From positions 36,850,001-36,914,000 of the forward strand of contig NC_072893.1 of the NCBI RefSeq assembly GCF_027943255.1: a stretch of 64,000 nt of DNA. The letters run 5' to 3'. Made by a program: the position numbers and the translations under genes. Shown here one piece after another: positions 1-9,726 of this stretch; positions within the stretch are counted from its first letter, which is position 1; every line of letters starts with the position of its first letter. The notes under the pieces are model-generated. The model saw only the letters and a list, made by a program, of their open reading frames with translations. It did not search any database and was not told the DNA's origin. Source of the DNA: Anastrepha obliqua. Taxonomy: Eukaryota; Arthropoda; Insecta; Diptera; Tephritidae.

Positions 1-547
1 TGAAGGGATGGCCTTTAGCTCCTTTGTCGCATTCTCTTTGATCTCCTGGCTGTGACGCGTCTCATACCCAAAACATCAACCACAATGTGTTGTGCCATTC
101 CATGTGAAATGCCAAGTTTACTAGAAATCTCTCTTAAGCTGGTATGACGATTTTCAAGCACGATTTCTTTTAAAGCAAAGTTTGAGTTTTTGTAGTTTAT
201 TCTTTGAATGCTTACAAGTAACTGACAATGAGTTCAAAAAATGGAATGTAATATAATAAGTGGAATGTAGAACAATTCAAGGATGTATTAAAAAGTATTA
301 GTATGCAAAAATATATATATAATACTAAAGACTACGTTGGTAGTGAAAACTACTTCGTTGCGCCAACAATTTCTTTCACTTTCTTCACGTTTTCATCGGT
401 GTTCGACGTAAAGTCTTTATACCATTCGTATGCTCTTGTTCTTAATAGAGTAGATTCGCCAAATGCTTTTTGCAACATTTTCAGTGCATCGATACACGAA
501 ATTTCGTTCGCAACATAAAATTTCAAACAAACTCTTTGCTCAAGAAA
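1..547 (-). mobile_element. Internally deleted, interrupted mariner transposase remnant
   Basis: The minus strand carries pieces of one mariner-family transposase in correct order. Positions 547-365 encode the N-terminal helix-turn-helix half (EQRVCLKF, ALKMLQKAFGEST, RAYEWYKDF, ENVKKVKEIV). Positions 170-50 encode the second helix-turn-helix (KEIVLENRHTSLREISSKLG, GMRRV). Positions 50-1 jump to the C-terminal tail (EIKENATKELKAIPS), so the catalytic core is deleted. The same tail occurs at 59.5 kb and 63.3 kb in this window. A ~195-bp insertion sits between the first two pieces. Cut-and-paste transposase family with TA targets is established knowledge. This copy is dead. Confidence 0.8.
171..366. 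other. ~195-bp insertion inside the mariner remnant
   Basis: This AT-rich piece interrupts the mariner reading frame between two copies of the near-identical motif AAAGAAATYGT (minus strand), which may be a ~11-bp target-site duplication. No terminal inverted repeat, tail or coding potential is visible, so its class is unknown. Confidence 0.4.
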
Positions 548-724
548 ATTATTATTATTATTATTTATTAGATATATCAAAATGCTTATATCTAAATATA
601 GAGGAGTAGCAGCTGCCAGGGCTTACGAATCCTTCTTTAAGTATATAATACCTGTGTTGATTTAGTTCTAATTATGGAGTTTAAATAATCTTTATTGACT
701 TACATTGTTTCAGAAAGTTATATA

Positions 725-1290
725 TTATATTTTGTGAATGTTTTCAGAAGAAGGTTTTTCAAGAAGTGCGGAGGGTTTAATGTCGCCAAATATTTTGATC
801 CTGTGGCTTCGGAGATTGGGGCATTCATCTAGTAAGTGGTCGACCGTGGAAAGTGATCCACACCAAGGACATGTGTTTTTGGGTTTCCCTGTGAGGAAGT
901 GTTCGTGTGCCAAGAGGATGTGCCCAATGCGTAACCGTATAAAGGTAGTGGTTTGGCTCCGAGTGTTATTATTTGGAAAGTGGGGGTTTTGTCCTGATGG
1001 GTTAACTTTGCCGTACCAGGATGAAAATTCTTTCCAATTCTTCTCTTTCTCACTTTGAATATATACTGCAACGGTCCTAATCGAATCGTGTTTTTCAAAT
1101 GTTGCAAAAGTAAGGCAGGGTTGGAGATGGATTTTTATTGGCGGCCGCATCTGCTGCCTCGTTACTTGGGATCCCAGCATGACCCGGCAGCCATAATAAG
1201 TTGATCTTTTTATGATGAGTATTTAGTGCTGCTTTAATATTTTGAATTAGACTACTGGAGGTGTTTACGCTTTGGAGTCCACTCAAGCAT
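725..1290 (-). pseudogene. RNase H end and C-terminus of LINE ORF2
   Basis: Overlapping minus-strand frames give LLWLPGHAGIPSNEAADAAA, the RNase H C-terminal motif with the conserved H and D, followed by FIRLRIGHILLAHEHFL and CPWCGSLSTVDHLLDECP, the usual cysteine/histidine tail of I-clade ORF2. At least two frameshifts (about 1290 and 1100-1180) separate the pieces. Confidence 0.75.
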
Positions 1291-2154
1291 GATAAACTTC
1301 ATGACCTTCAGTTTTGTCGCATATTCAATAGCTATTTTGATTGCCAGTGCTTCGGTTGTGAAGACTGAGGTTCCACCGAAAAGCCAACCACCTGATATGA
1401 TTAACCCTGTGTTGGAAACTACGGCGGATGTGTCAACATTATTGGTTTTAGATCCATCTGTGTAGATGAAGCTCCAGTTGTCTTGAGAATACTTTTCAAA
1501 TTGTTCGCGAAATAGAGCTCTGTAAACTTCAGGACTAGTAGTGGCCTTTTTATACTGATGTAGGCAAACGTTTATGGCTGATTTATTAAAGATCCACCAA
1601 GGATGATTTTGACACGATTTGCATCGCATGGGACTCGGAATGTATTCTCTAACTTTTACATTGTGCCAACATATGTCGATTTTAGAGGGCAAGTTGTATC
1701 GATGGAATGTTAGCGACAGACCGATTTCTTCTTCGTCCACATTGTTGAGGCAGGGTGCATAAACAGTATCTTTCACGTGATTGAGGGTGTTGTGAAGTTT
1801 ACAAGTAATTTTACATACTCCGGGTAACGTTGTTGTTTTTAAGAAACGTTGAGCGATTGTATTGTTTTTTACCAGTAGCAAAATGGTGCCATCGCGTAGC
1901 GTTGAGATTGATGTGATCTCCTTGCTTATAGCGAGGATTGCTTTATGCACTAACAAGCATAAGTATTGGGCTAAGTTTTTTCCACTGTCAACTGCAGCCA
2001 AAACAACAAATTTAGGGTTTTCTTTGAATGTTTGTGGTAGATCTGGGAAATCGAATGTAATTTTTTCACGTTCTTTTCTTTTCTTTTTCGCTTTGGGTGA
2101 ATCGGCCAACAAAGAGAACCGATTCCCCCCCGTAACGTCCGGCCCAGGGGCCAT
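1252..2154 (-). pseudogene. ORF1::RNase H fusion ORF of I-like LINE (300 aa)
   Basis: One uninterrupted 300-codon frame begins MAPGPDVTGGNRFSLL. The first ~175 residues resemble LINE ORF1 (nucleic-acid-binding, basic KKKRKEREK patch, ending near a cysteine pair MRCKSCQ). From about residue 205 the sequence is the start of ORF2 RNase H (WSFIYTDGSKTNN, the first catalytic D in TDGS, then ALAIKIAIEYA). The endonuclease and reverse transcriptase that should lie between are gone. The join keeps the frame. RNase H continues past 1290 in shifted frames, so a full RNase H cannot be made from this copy. It is probably a deletion derivative rather than a gene, although the fused frame is intact. Confidence 0.7.
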
Positions 2155-2254
2155 GCGTTAATGATTGCGCAGTAGCGTTCAGCAGTAACGCGGTTTGTTA
2201 GACAAATTGTCGAAAGAGAGAGTTTTTCGCTTTTCTAGATTTGAGCATGAAGAT

Positions 2255-3215
2255 ATACCATGCTGTTCATTTGAGTGTCAGTCCATATATCAGTAGTCAA
2301 ACAGATATTAGACCCATGCGATAACATCTTTTTAAATTTTTACACTTCTCTATTATACATTTTTTCAATTTCTGCTTTTATTGTATTCCTGGTCGGAACT
2401 TTATAAAGCGGATATTGATGTTTCATCAACTGCAAGAACCCTTTCCCTGAAAAGGATACACATCCATATGTCTATGAGGAATCAGCAATAATGCATTGCA
2501 ACAATGCAGAAATAATAGTCATATGAAAGAATACCTTCCACATGCGAAAATGGCAAATTGTCCATTACAACCATTTCCACTATTGATTGCGTCAATTTCT
2601 GATGCTTCGTACCACCTGATGCAAAACTCTCTACATTTGAAAACACAGTGTTTATATTTGGCTGATTGCTTCTTGGTGTAGGTTTGTGGCTCGTGCTTGG
2701 CAATTCATTGCTATCCTCTGTGACACAACTGGCTTCATACAATGCTTCATTGTTTCTCTGTAGTACACATTGTACATTAAAGTTGCGATTAATTGATGGT
2801 GGAATTTTTAACTTAATTTTAAGGCTTCAGCCTCCTTTGAGTGTTTCAACTTTAAGTGCTGCATCATATTTGTTGTGTTGTTGGAGCACTTTAAAGTTTT
2901 GCAGCACAACTTATACCTTATATCTGTAGAACTCTCCTTTGAAAAATGCTTCCAAACATCACTTCGTATTGGGAGCATTTTCCTTTTTTTTCGCTTGAAT
3001 AAAACCTTGGTCAAATAAGTTTTTGAAAAAAATTGTAAAAAGCTCTGCTGATGTGAAATGATTTTATTTTCTAGTGGCGTACATCTTTCGATTATTTTGG
3101 AAATAATCGATTAACATTGCAATTAATCAAAAGGGCTTTCACGATACAATTAATCCGACAAGTAAAGGAAAATAACCGATTAATATTAATTGTTCGATTA
3201 ATCGTGCCATCACTA
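2255..3215 (-). pseudogene. hAT transposase N-terminal remnant with BED zinc finger
   Basis: Positions 3014-2808 encode a BED-type finger (SDVWKHF, YKLCCKTLKCSNNTTNMMQH, LKLKH). Positions 2742-2482 continue with the region found upstream of the catalytic core (LTQSIVEMVVMDNLPFSHVEG). Around 2340-2255 is the first catalytic block (GSNICLTTDIWTD), then a stop. The minus-strand start near 3215 reads CACTAGTGATGGCACGATTA, a plausible hAT terminal inverted repeat. The C-terminal half is missing where the LINE begins. Family identity is clear; the copy is dead. Confidence 0.75.
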
Positions 3216-3239
3216 GTGATTGTACTACTAATTATGCTT

Positions 3240-3484
3240 ATTATAGCTTTCGAAGCGCATTCAAAAAGTTTCTCTGCGAGTTTCAGCAAATGGAATCGAT
3301 ACTTTTCTACTGCTTCTAAGGGCTCTGGATCAAAGGGCTCACTTAGTTTTCCGACGATTTGTGTATATGTGAGTTGACTTGCCTTTGCCCGACTTATTTT
3401 GTCGCACAGAATGTTGTATAGTATGTCATGTGCCCTATGTAGTGCAACATCATTCGTACTTTTTTTTATTGTCATCACAATCAA
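3240..3484 (-). pseudogene. Gypsy-type gag fragment
   Basis: The minus-strand frame contains LCDKISRAKASQLTYTQIVG and FDPEPLEAVEKYRFHLLKLA, the pattern of capsid-like gag of Ty3/gypsy elements of the K02A2.6 type. Only ~80 codons remain. It lies directly outside the hAT end. No LTR or protease can be assigned to it. Confidence 0.55.
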
Positions 3485-4492
3485 ATATGTCGACTGCTAT
3501 CTGCCGACGGTCTACTTACGCAACCATGAGCTCTGGTCAACCTCCAGCTCAACCTGTATTGCCACATGTGGTACTCGTGGATTTGCAATCGAAGTTGATA
3601 CTATCTTATAAGGTTATGTATTCACATCTGAAATCCACATAGAAATTTCCACTAAAATGAGATGGATTTCCGTAAAATATTGTAATCTTTTACTGGATCC
3701 CATCTTCAAAACCTTGTTGTAACCCGTGACTATGTTATAAAACGCCCGGGTTTCAATTTATTTATGGCGATTGATAGAGATTTCTACTTTAAATAAAACG
3801 CGTGTTCACCATTCAAGCGGAAATCGAAGAATTCCCTTTTTATTTAGAGTGGCATTTTTCATCAAATCAGATAATACTCGTACAAGCTTAAGCTACGTTC
3901 ACAATAAAATGATGCATGTAAAATATGTTATTCTAATAATATAAGCTTAAGCTACGTTTACATTAAAATGGTGCATATAAAAAGTTGTTCCTTTATAATG
4001 TGAATAAATATAAGAGCTTGAAGATATGCGACGAGGCGAAGTAGAACAGCAGGCGATGACCTTTCAATTGTGTTTATATGTAGTGATTATATGCAGTGTT
4101 GGTAGGCTTAAAAGTTAATACGCGCTTAGTTGCATTTATATCAGAAATATTGTGGTGCAAAAACTCTTAAAATTTCCACCTTAATAAAATTAGTTCTTGA
4201 GATAAGAGCGATTTCCTAGCAAAGAGATTTGTTGACTCACTCAAGCAGTTATTGCAGATAAATGCAGTATTCTTGTTTTTGACGAAAATATCAAATGAAT
4301 CAATAAATTCCAGTTTTGCACTGTTTTTATTAAAGTTTAATTCGTTTTAAGTGACCCGATACGGCGTCTAGTTTGGTCTACTATCAGTGCTCGGCGCTGC
4401 ATGCTTCGGGCACACTTTGAAGTCTGCTGTTCCTCGATCAGCTCCTTTACTGCATATGTATGTAAGCTTACATATGTACATATCATATGTAT
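3485..4492. other. Unassigned AT-rich stretch with a tandem duplication
   Basis: No gene is recognisable. A ~40-bp segment beginning AAGCTTAAGCTACGTT is present twice, at about 3888 and 3944, diverged by a few bases (56-bp period). Confidence 0.4.
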
Positions 4493-4909
4493 GTAAAAAT
4501 TTATTAATCTAAATGTATATACGTTACATAAAAAAAAACTTACGAACGACAACTTTAACAACTGCGTAGCTACAACTTTTCCCTGCGCTTAGCAACGCAT
4601 AGTCGAAATATGTATAGATGTTTGTCGTCAATTCGCGCACACTACAGCAATTGTTCGAGTTCTTTCTATGAATTTTTCCACTTAATCTTGCCAGCGTCAA
4701 CTCGCGTCACTACAAACAACTGCTCTTACTATGTCCAACTATGTACGTATATCGACTGTACTGATACAACGCTTCGTTGCATGCATCGTTCAAAATTACA
4801 CACTTTTGCAAAGTTCAGACACGTACGCGACACTTTTTTATTGGCTTAAAAGCGGTTGAGCCCCCAAATGTAAAAATTTATTAATCCAAATGTATATACG
4901 ATACATATA
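4493..4909. repeat. LTR-like direct repeat pair with a PBS-like site
   Basis: A 38-bp sequence starting TGTAAAAATTTATTAAT occurs at 4493 and again at 4869. Just before the second copy the plus strand reads GGTTGAGCCCCCA. On the minus strand this is TGGGGGCTCAACC, which resembles a tRNA-Pro primer-binding site placed next to an LTR ending in CA. The second copy is cut at 4907 by the Tc1 insertion. A minus-strand retroelement LTR is the simplest reading, but the two copies diverge after 38 bp. Confidence 0.35.
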
Positions 4910-6573
4910 CAGTGGCGCACAGCTTATTTTATGCAGTGCATAGTCTCAAATCCCAAGCTTTATAACTACAAAACTAAGAAGAATTTGAAAAAGAAATTGG
5001 TACCATTAAAAAGATAAAAAACTCAAATTTAACAAAATAACTTCATTTATTGTGAAAATATATATTTAAATAACTTTAAACTACGAAAACCAAAAATACT
5101 GGTTAATTTCAGGTCACAGCTTATTTTATGCAGTTACTTATAATTATAAAAAACTTAATATTACACATAATTTGAAGTATTTTTAATATTTGGTATGATA
5201 ACCCTTGTTGTCTATAACAGATTTAAGGCGATTTTGCATTGATGTCACCAGTTTTTTTGTAATATCTGGCGAAATATTCGTCCACTCCGTTTTCAGCGCC
5301 TCCTTTAGGTCGTTTTTGTTAGAAATCTTATGTTTCCGGATATTAGTTTCTAGTATAGACCACAAGTTTTCAATGACATTCAAGTCTGGCGACTGTGGCG
5401 GCGGCGTCATCAAGTGAGGACAGTTATATATTAGCCAGCTTTGTACAATACCCGCTTTATGCTTTGGATCGTTATCCTGATAAAATTGAAAATCTGATTT
5501 TATACCCAGATCCTCGGCACTCTGCAACAAATTATCCTTCAGAATCTGTAGGTATTTAAATTTGTCCATTGTTGTCTCAATAAATGTCAACCTCCCAGTA
5601 CCAGCAGCCGACATGCAGGCCCAAACCATGACGCTGCCACCGCCATGTTTCATTGTCGGTTTCAAATTTTCTTTATTGAGTTCCTTATTTGGTTTTCGCC
5701 AAACATAGGACATCCCATCCGAGCCGAAAATGTTGAATTTCGATTAATCTGCGAAAATAACAGAATTCCAGTACTCTGACGTCTCTGAAACATGCTCATT
5801 GGCAAATCTAAGTCGGAAAAGTCTATTTTTTGGGCTGATAAAAGGTCCTTTACGTGCTACTCGGCCATGAAAATCGTGTTTGCGCAGAATACGGCGAACA
5901 GTTTCCACACTACATTGTTTACCGAGGTCAGATTGAACTGCAGAGGTCAGTTTCGGAGCCGAGAGTCGTGGATTAGCTTTTATCCTTCTTACAATAGTTC
6001 GCTCATCAGTGTCACTGAAAATTTTGTTTGGTGGTTCCCTGCCCTTATTATGTACACGATTTTCATGGACGAAGCGCTCGATGATTTTTTGTACTGTAGG
6101 GGCGTTAATGTTAACTATTTCTGCTATTTTTCGCAGCGATTGGCCGTTTTTGAAATGGTGAATAACCAATTCACGTTGACCTATCGCTGTTCGCGGACCC
6201 ATTTTATTAATCACATTAATTGACACTTCAAATACTAAAATCAAACTAAAAAGCGAATACAAAGTAATTTTATAAATAAGCGATGATATTACATACGCCT
6301 ACTACTCTTAAATAACGTAATATTTAAGTACCGTTGTACAAAGAAGCGACTGCATAAAATAAGCTGTGACCTGAAATTACGCAGTATTTTTGATTTTGGT
6401 TGTTTTATGTTATTTAAATACATATTTTCACAATAAATGAAATTATTTTTCTAAACTTGAGTTTTTTATCTTTTTAATGGTACCAATTTCTTTTTCATAT
6501 TCTTCTTAGTTTTGTAGTTATAAAGCTTGGGATTTGAGACTATGCACTGCATAAAATAAGCTGTGAGCCACTG
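4910..6573 (-). mobile_element. Tc1-family transposon with long IR/DR ends
   Basis: The element is bounded by TA on both sides (4908-4909 and 6574-6575). Its inverted repeats are about 225 bp long and start CAGTGG. Each end carries two direct copies of a ~20-bp motif, CACAGCTTATTTTATGCAGT: at 4918 and 5115 on the left, and in inverted form at 6349 and 6545 on the right. This IR/DR architecture (double transposase-binding sites per end) is known from Sleeping Beauty and Minos-like Tc1 elements. The two ends are very similar, suggesting a fairly recent insertion. It sits inside the LTR-like repeat described for 4493-4909. Confidence 0.93.
5183..6202 (-). pseudogene. Tc1 transposase (DD34E) with one nonsense codon
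   Basis: The preferred start is the ATG at 6202 (MGPRTAIGQRELVIHHFKNG), giving ~340 codons, the usual Tc1 length. Paired helix-turn-helix DNA binding lies in the first ~110 residues (LRKIAEIVNINAPTVQKII; SAPKLTSAVQ). The catalytic residues are the D of VIFAD, the D of FYQDNDPKH and the E of DLNVIENLW; the last two are 34 residues apart. A single in-frame TAA at 5744-5746, directly after the first catalytic D, is the only break; the frame then continues to the end (stop at 5183-5185). Inactive through one point change. Confidence 0.9.
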
Positions 6574-6915
6574 TATATGTAAAAAGAGTATTTAATTAGA
6601 ATGAAAAAAATGACAATGACTATTCCGCTTGCGCGCTCCCTGCGACTTTTTGCTTCAGCTTTCCGCCGACGGCTGCTCTAACGCCAAACCCGTTTCTCTC
6701 CCTCACTGCTGTCAGGTATACTCCGTCTTACATGTATGTATATGTAAATTATACTTAGTTAAATTTCGTTGATCCTCTTTGATTGATCTTAATCCTTATT
6801 GCCTTTAGTTGGCTCTCTTTGGTTGATCTTCGAATTAGTGACAAGCCACTTGTTGTGTGGTAAAATTTTTGGTTTTCATTAAATACAATGTAATCGTGAT
6901 TATTTTCCTGCGTAA
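6574..6915. other. Flank between Tc1 and Harbinger
   Basis: This presumably continues the LTR-like sequence interrupted by Tc1, then becomes unassigned AT-rich DNA. TAA at 6913-6915 is the left target duplication of the Harbinger element. Confidence 0.4.
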
Positions 6916-7105
6916 GGGTGCGAGCAGAGTGAGCGCTGATGCCGAGCGGAGCCGAGCCGAGCTTATTGACGCTTATTTTCATGCGAGAAGAAAATTTGTA
7001 TGTAACACAGTGAATGCGAGAATCAGCGCTGAATTCCATGTGTTTTGCTCTTATGTCATTTAGTTTTGTTGTTCTTTTGTGTTTATAAAATTGCTGTACA
7101 CGGTA

Positions 7106-7398
7106 ATGGGTTCATCTGATGAAGAGTATTTTGCTTCTCCTAGTGTGATTAATGCAATTATTAACACAAAAGAGTTTGGAAAACATCCAATTACACTAAA
7201 AAGGAATGAATTTGGTGTATTTCATCATTTATGTAATGATTTAAGGAAATATCCAGCTAAATTTCAACAATATACCCGAATGAAAATTGAAACATTTGAT
7301 TACATTCTGGACAAGATAGGTGTGAAACTAAACAAAAACTGGACACATTTTATTAAGGTGCCAGTAACTTCTTGCGAAAGATTGATAGTGACTCTGAG
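7106..7398 (+). pseudogene. Harbinger DDE transposase, first exon only
   Basis: Starting at ATG 7106 the frame reads MGSSDEEYFASPSVINAI and ends RMKIETFDYILDKIGVKL then VTSCERLIVTL, the N-terminal region of insect Harbinger (DDE_Tnp_4) transposases. It stops at a good splice donor, CTGAG|GTAAAA. The following exons holding the DDE catalytic residues are not found; sequence passes directly to the inverted MADF gene. The product would be a truncated N-terminal piece. Confidence 0.75.
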
Positions 7399-7609
7399 GT
7401 AAAATAATTCTTTAATACTTTGTTTAATTCAATTATATTTCATGTAATAATTTGTATTTATAAAAAAACTATTTATGTATCGAGTCAGTGTAATAAATTG
7501 GCGTCTCTTTTGCTGTTTGTATTTGGTCCAATAATGGTTCACTTCCAATTTGTATGGAGGCAAATGATGAAGTGGTTGGTTCATTTGTGATTTCAATAAT
7601 ATTACTTAC

Positions 7610-7747
7610 TTGGTACTTTTATTTCTGCTGCAACCGATGCCCACGGTTTTTCCACACAAACACGATTGTGATACAATACAATTTGTTTTTTTGGTCCCAC
7701 AAAGCAGGCCGGGAAAAAATTTCACTTATTATTTGATCGATATCCAT
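7610..7747 (-). pseudogene. MADF (Myb/SANT-like) gene of the Harbinger element, first exon
   Basis: From ATG 7747 the minus strand gives MDIDQIISEIFSRPALWDQK, then, after a small frameshift, HNRVCVEKPWASVAAEIKVP ending at a donor (CCAA|GTAAGT). This matches the MADF fold start (RPALWD, WxxVA). Harbinger elements carry a second gene with a Myb/MADF DNA-binding protein that partners the transposase, which explains its presence. The frameshift and missing exons make it non-functional. Confidence 0.7.
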
Positions 7748-7887
7748 TTTTTTTTATTTTTAAACCATTAAAACACACAACTTCACTCTAAAAAGTAAAC
7801 ATCAACAATGCAAAAACGCTTTGAAACTGTTTTCTCGCACTCATCGGCCTTGCTCTCTGCTCTTGTCGGCGTTCACTGTGTTATACA

Positions 7888-8247
7888 AGTTACTCGTTTT
7901 TAATTTATTATAATTTTATTTCATTTTCCCAGCTGCCGTCTTGGTCAGCTTTAAGTGTTGAGCCTATCTTAGAACTAACAATTCATTTCTTACTATCCTA
8001 CCACTTAACCTACGACGTCGTGCAGCGCCGGCAAGTCATGACGTTAGCAGAACTGTAGCGACGTTGGTGTAGTGACTTTAAGCGGTATCAAATGTCGATA
8101 CTTTGCTGATACCGCAAAGTGTGCTAGCAACCGTGTTCTGCACTTGTTTACGAAATATTCCTATTTCATTAATATCCGTTCGCATAAAACCCGCTGACGC
8201 GATGTCTAGGTGAGAAAGGCAGTCGTGGGAATTAACTTATGATAACT
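7888..8247 (-). repeat. Errantivirus 3' LTR (360 bp)
   Basis: The LTR is complete, with AGTTAC at the left edge and ATAACT at the right edge. The polypurine tract AGAAGGGGAGA (minus strand) adjoins at 8248-8258. The env stop codon lies about 10 bp inside this LTR. Confidence 0.9.
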
Positions 8248-9700
8248 TCTCCCCTTCTAAGTGAGGGGCGTCCGCGGCCCCCGTGGTGGTGTTTTCAATT
8301 GCCGCTTTGACGGACTTGGCTATGGAGATTTTCTTCCTGTTTACAACTGCGCGCTGAAATGCGTATGCGTGTAATCCCATAATTACAAAAGCTCCAATGC
8401 GAACATAATTCGTTATGCTACTGCGTTCAATGCTTTCTTTCAGATGTTTAATATGTCGAAGGTTCTGTTGGTTTACGTGGTGAAGGTAGGGGGCACTTAA
8501 AATTTCTATGTGCTGCGTCAGGTTGATATTTGGGGACAATGGCACTTCGGGTTTCAAAGGTGCTGTGGAATTTTCGTTATAAAATAAAGTTCCGTTGACT
8601 TTCACCTGTTTCTCAAAGTTCACCAAGTAAGTCCCGTTGACTGTAACTGGGATTTCGTCGTTTTCTTCTATTATCGCAATTTGATCATTAATAACAATCA
8701 AGCCGTCGCCTATCGTTGTAATAAACGTGGTACCGCAGTTGGCGGTATTGTGCGTCATTAGTTGCAACGCGCATGATTCGGTTGATGATGTTAAGCAGAA
8801 TGCCGGAGTTGTGTTGCTACAGTTCTTTACGGCTACCGTGTGGTTCTGACATGTAGCTATGGTAGGTTCTTGCAGGTGTAGAATTTGATTGCCGCGTGCT
8901 ACCGGGAAAATTATTGTTTTCTTACATCTAAACTTAGGTATAGGATATTTTATTAAAAAGTATATTGCATTATTATACTGAACAATCTTAATTCTAGTTA
9001 AAGGTACTATATCGGCTACGTTGAAGCTTGTGAAGTGCTGTGCTTTCATAACTGAATTTATTTCTGAGCTATCCAAAAGAATGGGATTAAGAGTCCCGAT
9101 TTTCGCGAAAGCTATGGAGGTGATTATATTGTCTAATTCTATTATTAATGCCCTGTTTCTTGCCGTAAGTATGTCGTAGAGGTAACCTGTATCTACTTCG
9201 TTCTGTTTTGCTGATTTTAAAATTTTATTTACCGTAGTAGTAAGGCTGTTAATTTCCTTCTGCACCTCTGTGTTGATGGTAAACTGTCTGTCCTGTGAGT
9301 CGATTATTTGCTCTGCTGGGTTGGTCAATCTGTCAAAGTCGTCGTGATCTGGAGTACCTGTAATGTATTTCAGTATTGTTCCGAGTGCGTTCAAACTTCT
9401 TGCCTGCCTATGGTGGGTATTTATCAGCTGTAAAAGTCTGTCTATTTGGTTTATATCTGCGTCCATTAACTTCCTCATGTGCGTTCGCGGAAAATGGTCT
9501 GTAGCGTTAGACGTTTCATCTCGTAACAGTTCGTATAGGGTCAAGTTAGTAATATGTTTGACGTGTCCGAAGTTTTCCCAGATTATAAGGTCCCCATCAG
9601 CTACTGGGATGTACTCTGCGTTCGTGTAGTCTAGTATTCGTCCTGCCGATAGCGATGCTGATAGTACCATAACCAGTACCAAAACAATCCTGTAATAAGT
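8237..9700 (-). pseudogene. env: Errantivirus env-like gene (~480 aa, frame open)
   Basis: A long open frame encodes an envelope-type membrane glycoprotein. Visible features are a hydrophobic N-terminal signal-like stretch, a furin-like RQAR at about residues 92-95 followed by a glycine-containing hydrophobic segment, many N-X-S/T sites, and a C-terminal membrane segment at about 427-445 with a ~35-residue tail. Errantivirus envelopes are related to baculovirus F proteins. The frame starts without an ATG at TTG 9682. A splice-acceptor-like TTATTACAG lies at 9692-9700, consistent with the spliced env mRNA known for gypsy, in which the upstream exon supplies the start. Because the gag leader is deleted here, a normal env message is unlikely. 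Confidence 0.85.
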
Positions 9701-9726
9701 TAGTTCTTATTAGCGACTAATAATGT

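Larger units (their letters stand above)
549..2250 (-). mobile_element. I-clade LINE, internally deleted
   Basis: On the minus strand the order is 5' leader, ORF1-like sequence, RNase H domain, C-terminal cysteine/histidine region, 3' UTR and a (TAA)n tail (549-571). TAA tails are typical of I elements. Endonuclease and reverse transcriptase are absent because ORF1 is joined directly to RNase H. The tail abuts the mariner remnant at 547, so the LINE probably inserted at the mariner 5' end. The 5' boundary near 2250 is approximate: hAT sequence lies immediately beyond it. Confidence 0.75.

Noticed and set aside
738..1058. 106-codon plus-strand frame
   Set aside because: It is the antisense shadow of the LINE ORF2 C-terminus on the minus strand.
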